Assembly: GCF_000717715.1 (NCBI RefSeq)
Contig: NZ_JOAI01000046.1
Coordinates: forward strand, 48,157 to 112,156
Direction of reading: 5' to 3'
Origin: Streptomyces sp. NRRL B-24484
GTDB taxonomy: Bacteria > Actinomycetota > Actinomycetes > Streptomycetales > Streptomycetaceae
Length of the DNA: 64,000 nt
The translations under genes and the position numbers were made by a program. The first letter of the stretch is position 1; each line of letters begins with the position of its first letter. The notes below the pieces were generated by a model. It saw only the letters and a list, made by a program, of their open reading frames with translations, had not been told where the DNA came from and did no database searches. Positions 61,678-64,000 of this stretch are shown here, one piece after another.

Positions 61678-61707
61678 TTGCAGCAAGTTTCGGCAAGATG
61701 TTGCAGA
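61678..61707. promoter_or_regulatory. SARP-like heptamer direct repeats
   Basis: TTGCAGC (61678-61684), TTCGGCA (61689-61695) and TTGCAGA (61701-61707) are spaced by four and five bases, an 11-12 base period typical of SARP sites. They lie between the divergent SARP gene and the lipoprotein gene. Confidence 0.5.
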
Positions 61708-61789
61708 TCTGTTCTGGACATCCCTACACCGCCGCCTCCGCTCGCGTCGGAAAATCGGAAAATCCCCATGGGACGGCCACGGACTGCCC

Positions 61790-61803
61790 TAGTTTGGCCG
61801 CCC
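61790..61803 (+). promoter_or_regulatory. -10 element placed for leaderless transcription of the lipoprotein gene
   Basis: TAGTTT (61790-61795) is eight bases before GTG 61804 and no ribosome-binding site is present, so the mRNA probably begins at or next to the start codon. A direct repeat TCGGAAAA-TCGGAAAA lies upstream at 61747-61762. Confidence 0.5.
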
Positions 61804-62346
61804 GTGAGACTCTCCTTCGACGGCCGAAGACTGCTGCCCGCAGCCGGCCTGCTCGCCCTCGCCCTGTTCAGTGCCGCGTGCGACCCGGCGGACACCACCC
61901 CGGGCACCGCCGCTCCCCCGCCCGCCTCGCTCTCCGCGACGCCGAGCGCGCCCGACGCCCCCGCGCCCGCCGCACCGGTCGAGTCCCCGAGCGGATCGTC
62001 CGGCGCCTCCCCCGGCGGCTCGCCGACGCCCGCCGCCCCGGCCGCCACGGGGGCACCCGCCCGTACGACCGCTCCGACGGTCCAGACCGCGAAGGCCGCC
62101 GCACCCGCCCCGGTCCGCACCACCGCGGCGGCGGCCCGGACGACCGCCGCGCCCAAGCCCGCACCGACCACCGCGGCCGCGCACCACTGCGCCCACCACA
62201 CCACCGGCCTCTGCGGCTGGGACGTCGGCGCGAGCCCGGCCTCCGGCGGCGAGACGGCCGAGTGCAACGACAGCACCGCGTCCTTCTCGGCGACCTTCTC
62301 GGGCACCTGCTCGCACCACGGCGGCGTCCGCTACTGGTTCAAGTAG
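61804..62346 (+). CDS. DUF3761-domain lipoprotein
   Basis: 180 residues. Signal with lipobox SAAC (Cys26), then a long proline/alanine/threonine-rich spacer (about 30-125) typical of cell-wall-spanning lipoproteins, and a C-terminal DUF3761-like domain: HHCAHHTTGLCGWD, CNDSTASFSATFSGTCSHHGGVRYW, with four cysteines and many histidines. The domain function is unknown; the small Cys/His-rich form may be disulfide-bonded. It is divergent from the SARP gene and may share its control. Confidence 0.82.
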   Translation: MRLSFDGRRLLPAAGLLALALFSAACDPADTTPGTAAPPPASLSATPSAPDAPAPAAPVESPSGSSGASPGGSPTPAAPAATGAPARTTAPTVQTAKAAAPAPVRTTAAAARTTAAPKPAPTTAAAHHCAHHTTGLCGWDVGASPASGGETAECNDSTASFSATFSGTCSHHGGVRYWFK

Positions 62347-62448
62347 GCCACCGGTTCCCGGCGGGCCCGCCGCCCGCCGACGGCACCCCCTCGACCGGCG
62401 CCGCCGCCTCCGCCGGGGCGGCAGCGCCCTTCCCACGAACGGGCGGGG

Positions 62449-62952
62449 TCAGCCGTCGAGCGGCTTCCCCATGCAGACGCTCTGCTCGGAGCCCTTGTAG
62501 AAGCCGAACTTGGTGATCGGCAGGTAGCCCTCGGAGGCGTAGAGCGCGATCGCCTCGGGCTGCTCCGTGCCGGTCTCCAGGACGAGCCTGGTGCGCCCGG
62601 CCCCGCGTGCGGTGGCCTCGAGGTGGCGCAGCACGGCGCGGGCGAGCCCACGCCCGCGGGCCCGCTCCACCACGTACATCCGCTTGAGTTCGGCGTCGCC
62701 CTCGCGCAGTCCGTCGGCGTCGGCCTCCTTGGCGCGCCAGCCGCCGCAGGCCACCGGGTCGCCGTCGAGGTAGCCGACCACGAACAGGCCGCCCGGCGGG
62801 TCGAAGTGGTCCTCGTGCATCGACGTCCGGTCGACGTCCCCGTACCGGCGGACGTACTCCTGCTGCACCTCGGCGGCGAGCTTCGCCGCGTCCGGGTGCC
62901 CGTAGCCGGTGGTCCGCAGCTCCATGACCGGGGTCTTCGAGGTGTTCGACAT
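62449..62952 (-). CDS. GNAT-family N-acetyltransferase
   Basis: 167 residues. The acetyl-CoA loop is RARGRGLARAVLRHLEATAR, preceded by ELKRMYVV and followed by LVLETGTEQPEAIALYASEGYLPI, the usual GNAT motif order A-B. The substrate is unknown. ATG 62952; longer TTG start at 62961 is less likely. Ankyrin-repeat gene lies upstream on the same strand with 24 bases between. Confidence 0.88.
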   Translation of the reverse strand: MSNTSKTPVMELRTTGYGHPDAAKLAAEVQQEYVRRYGDVDRTSMHEDHFDPPGGLFVVGYLDGDPVACGGWRAKEADADGLREGDAELKRMYVVERARGRGLARAVLRHLEATARGAGRTRLVLETGTEQPEAIALYASEGYLPITKFGFYKGSEQSVCMGKPLDG

Positions 62953-62976
62953 GGTCACCAAGCCTAAAGGGGCCGG

Positions 62977-63381
62977 TCAGCGGCTCTCGAACCGGGCGAC
63001 CAGCCCGTCCTTGCCGAACATCCGGGCGGTGTCCAGGGCGGACGGGGTGCCGGCGGTCGGGTCGGCGCCGCCGTCGAGCAGCGCGGTGACCACCTCGTCG
63101 TGGCCCTTGAAGACGGCGCCGGCGAGCGGGGTCTGGCCGCGGTCGTTGGCCCGGTCGGCGTCGGCGCCGTGCTTCAGCAGGGCGGCCACCGCGGCGGCGT
63201 GCCCGTGGTACGCGGCGAGCATCAGCAGGCTGTCGCCGCGCTCGTTGGAGAGGTCCGCGGGGGCGCCGGCCGCCAGGTAGGCGGCGAGCAGTTCGGCGTC
63301 GCCGGACCGGGCGGCGTCGAACAGCCGGCCGGCCAGTTCGACGACCTCGGGGTCGGGCGTCTGCGGGGTCTCGTCGGTCAT
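62977..63381 (-). CDS. Ankyrin-repeat protein
   Basis: 134 residues with about three to four ankyrin units (ELAGRLFDAARSGDAELLAAYLAAGAPADL; RGDSLLMLAAYHGHAAAVAALLKHGADAD; RGQTPLAGAVFKGHDEVVTALLDGGADP). Bacterial single-domain ankyrin proteins act in protein binding or catalase/redox protection, without a firm function. ATG 63381 follows AGGAAGG on the minus strand. Probably co-transcribed with the GNAT gene downstream. Confidence 0.9.
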   Translation of the reverse strand: MTDETPQTPDPEVVELAGRLFDAARSGDAELLAAYLAAGAPADLSNERGDSLLMLAAYHGHAAAVAALLKHGADADRANDRGQTPLAGAVFKGHDEVVTALLDGGADPTAGTPSALDTARMFGKDGLVARFESR

Positions 63382-63700
63382 CGGCGGGCCTTCCTGGGGG
63401 TGCTGCGGGGCGCACCTCGGGTGCGCGGATTCCGGTACGCACCGTAGCGGAAGGGGCTCCGGGCCGCCGCAGCCGCCGGGTCACGCATCCGTTCGAGCGA
63501 ATTTCCCCGTTCCGCCGAAGGCGATCACGCGCCAGGGGGACGCCTTGGAGCGCACGGCCGGGGCTCGGTGCGCATACCGCCGATGCATCGGACGCGAGCA
63601 GATCCACCCGTTTGCCACGTTCCATCGGCTATTACTTTTTGTCACGATAAGAACACTTTCAGTAACACTTGTCCCCGCCCCCTCACGAGGAGCTGACCAC

Positions 63701-63895
63701 GTGATCCTCTCCATTTCCGGCATCGTCCTCTTCGGCACCATCGCCTTCCTCTTCTTCCGCCGGGACGGACTCAAGGTCTCGCACGCCCTGGTGTGCGCAC
63801 TGTTCGGCTTCTACGTCGCGGGCTCCTCGATCGCCCCCAGCATCACCGCGGGCGGCGCGAGTCTGGCCAGCCTCATCGGCGGCATCAAGTTCTGA
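63701..63895 (+). CDS. Small hydrophobic membrane protein
   Basis: 64 residues with two hydrophobic helices (SISGIVLFGTIAFLFF and ALVCALFGFYVAGSSIA) joined by a basic loop RRDGLKVSH, and a glycine/serine-rich C-terminus. Homologues of this size are widespread in Streptomyces, often near plasmid/phage-like or developmental genes, without assigned function. GTG 63701 is supported by GAGGAG at 63687-63692. TTGTCA (63639-63644) with TAACAC 18 bases on is a plausible promoter in an AT-rich upstream stretch. Confidence 0.78.
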   Translation: MILSISGIVLFGTIAFLFFRRDGLKVSHALVCALFGFYVAGSSIAPSITAGGASLASLIGGIKF

Positions 63896-63912
63896 TCCCC
63901 CCGCTCGACCGC

Positions 63913-63943
63913 GGCCCGGGAGCGGACCCCACCGCCCCGGGCC
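63913..63943 (+). terminator. Possible terminator hairpin after the small membrane protein gene
   Basis: GGCCCGGG (63913-63920) can pair with CCCGGGCC near 63936-63943, 17 bases after the stop. Confidence 0.5.
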
Positions 63944-63960
63944 CTCACCCGTCCCACCCC

Positions 63961-64000
63961 CGCCCCACCCCGCCCCACCCCGCCCCACCCCGCCCCACCC
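63961..64000. repeat. 10-bp tandem repeat at the window edge
   Basis: CGCCCCACCC is repeated four times exactly from 63961 to 64000 and is cut by the window end; the bases just before it are a degenerate copy. Simple strand-asymmetric C-rich repeat. Confidence 0.9.

Overview
The window is GC-rich (about 73% by eye) with strong third-position G/C bias, GTG and TTG starts and very short intergenic gaps. A SARP-type regulator, a CebR-type operator, a secreted HKD phospholipase D and DUF1876/DUF3761 proteins point to a Streptomycetaceae chromosome (Streptomyces or Kitasatospora). I see no rRNA, tRNA, CRISPR array, integrase or transposase.

Layout. 0-4.6 kb: the 3' part of an AlkB-like gene, a gamma-glutamylcyclotransferase fold protein, a polysaccharide deacetylase with a CelD/BcsL-type acetyltransferase, and an MmyB-like XRE regulator. 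4.7-11.9 kb: a tight five-gene operon (3-hydroxyacyl-CoA dehydrogenase, alpha-oxoamine synthase, MFS exporter, two-subunit biotin-dependent acyl-CoA carboxylase) behind a palindrome/TTGACA region and closed by a strong hairpin; it looks like a small biosynthetic locus. 12-14.2 kb: a lone sugar-binding lipoprotein under a perfect CebR-type palindrome, with a second box after its stop. 14.2-16.8 kb: a divergent MarR/MFS drug-efflux pair sharing a clear operator, then an SRPBCC protein. 16.8-19.4 kb: a PAS-GAF-SpoIIE-HATPase phosphatase gene broken by a deletion inside the catalytic domain. 19.6-27 kb: DUF1876, TPR, secreted M1 peptidase, secreted phospholipase D and a GGDEF-EAL protein.

27.2-31.2 kb holds a two-gene cassette: an MbtH-adenylation-carrier-reductase fusion (no condensation domain) overlapping a leucyl/phenylalanyl-tRNA-protein transferase homologue. 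Its logic is a tRNA-dependent peptide aldehyde or alcohol pathway. 31.2-48 kb is mostly housekeeping: ArsR regulator, MFS, metallophosphoesterase, transglycosylase-like secreted protein, glycosyltransferase, HIT-like protein, FAD/Fe-S oxidoreductase, thioesterase, SGNH hydrolase, CBS, SPFH, UdgB, CHAD, DsbA-like and VKOR proteins.

49-62 kb is the most striking region. A 65-residue precursor-like peptide with six cysteines in its C-terminal part is divergent from a MauE/TlpA/ABC/S26-peptidase operon and is followed by two FtsX-type permeases with two ATPases. A SARP regulator and a DUF3761 lipoprotein lie next to it. No lanthionine, YcaO or radical-SAM enzyme is present, so a disulfide-bonded secreted peptide is the simplest model. 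A BP74-hemopexin-repeat protein sits just outside the cluster. The window ends with a GNAT, an ankyrin protein, a small membrane protein and a 10-bp tandem repeat running to the edge.
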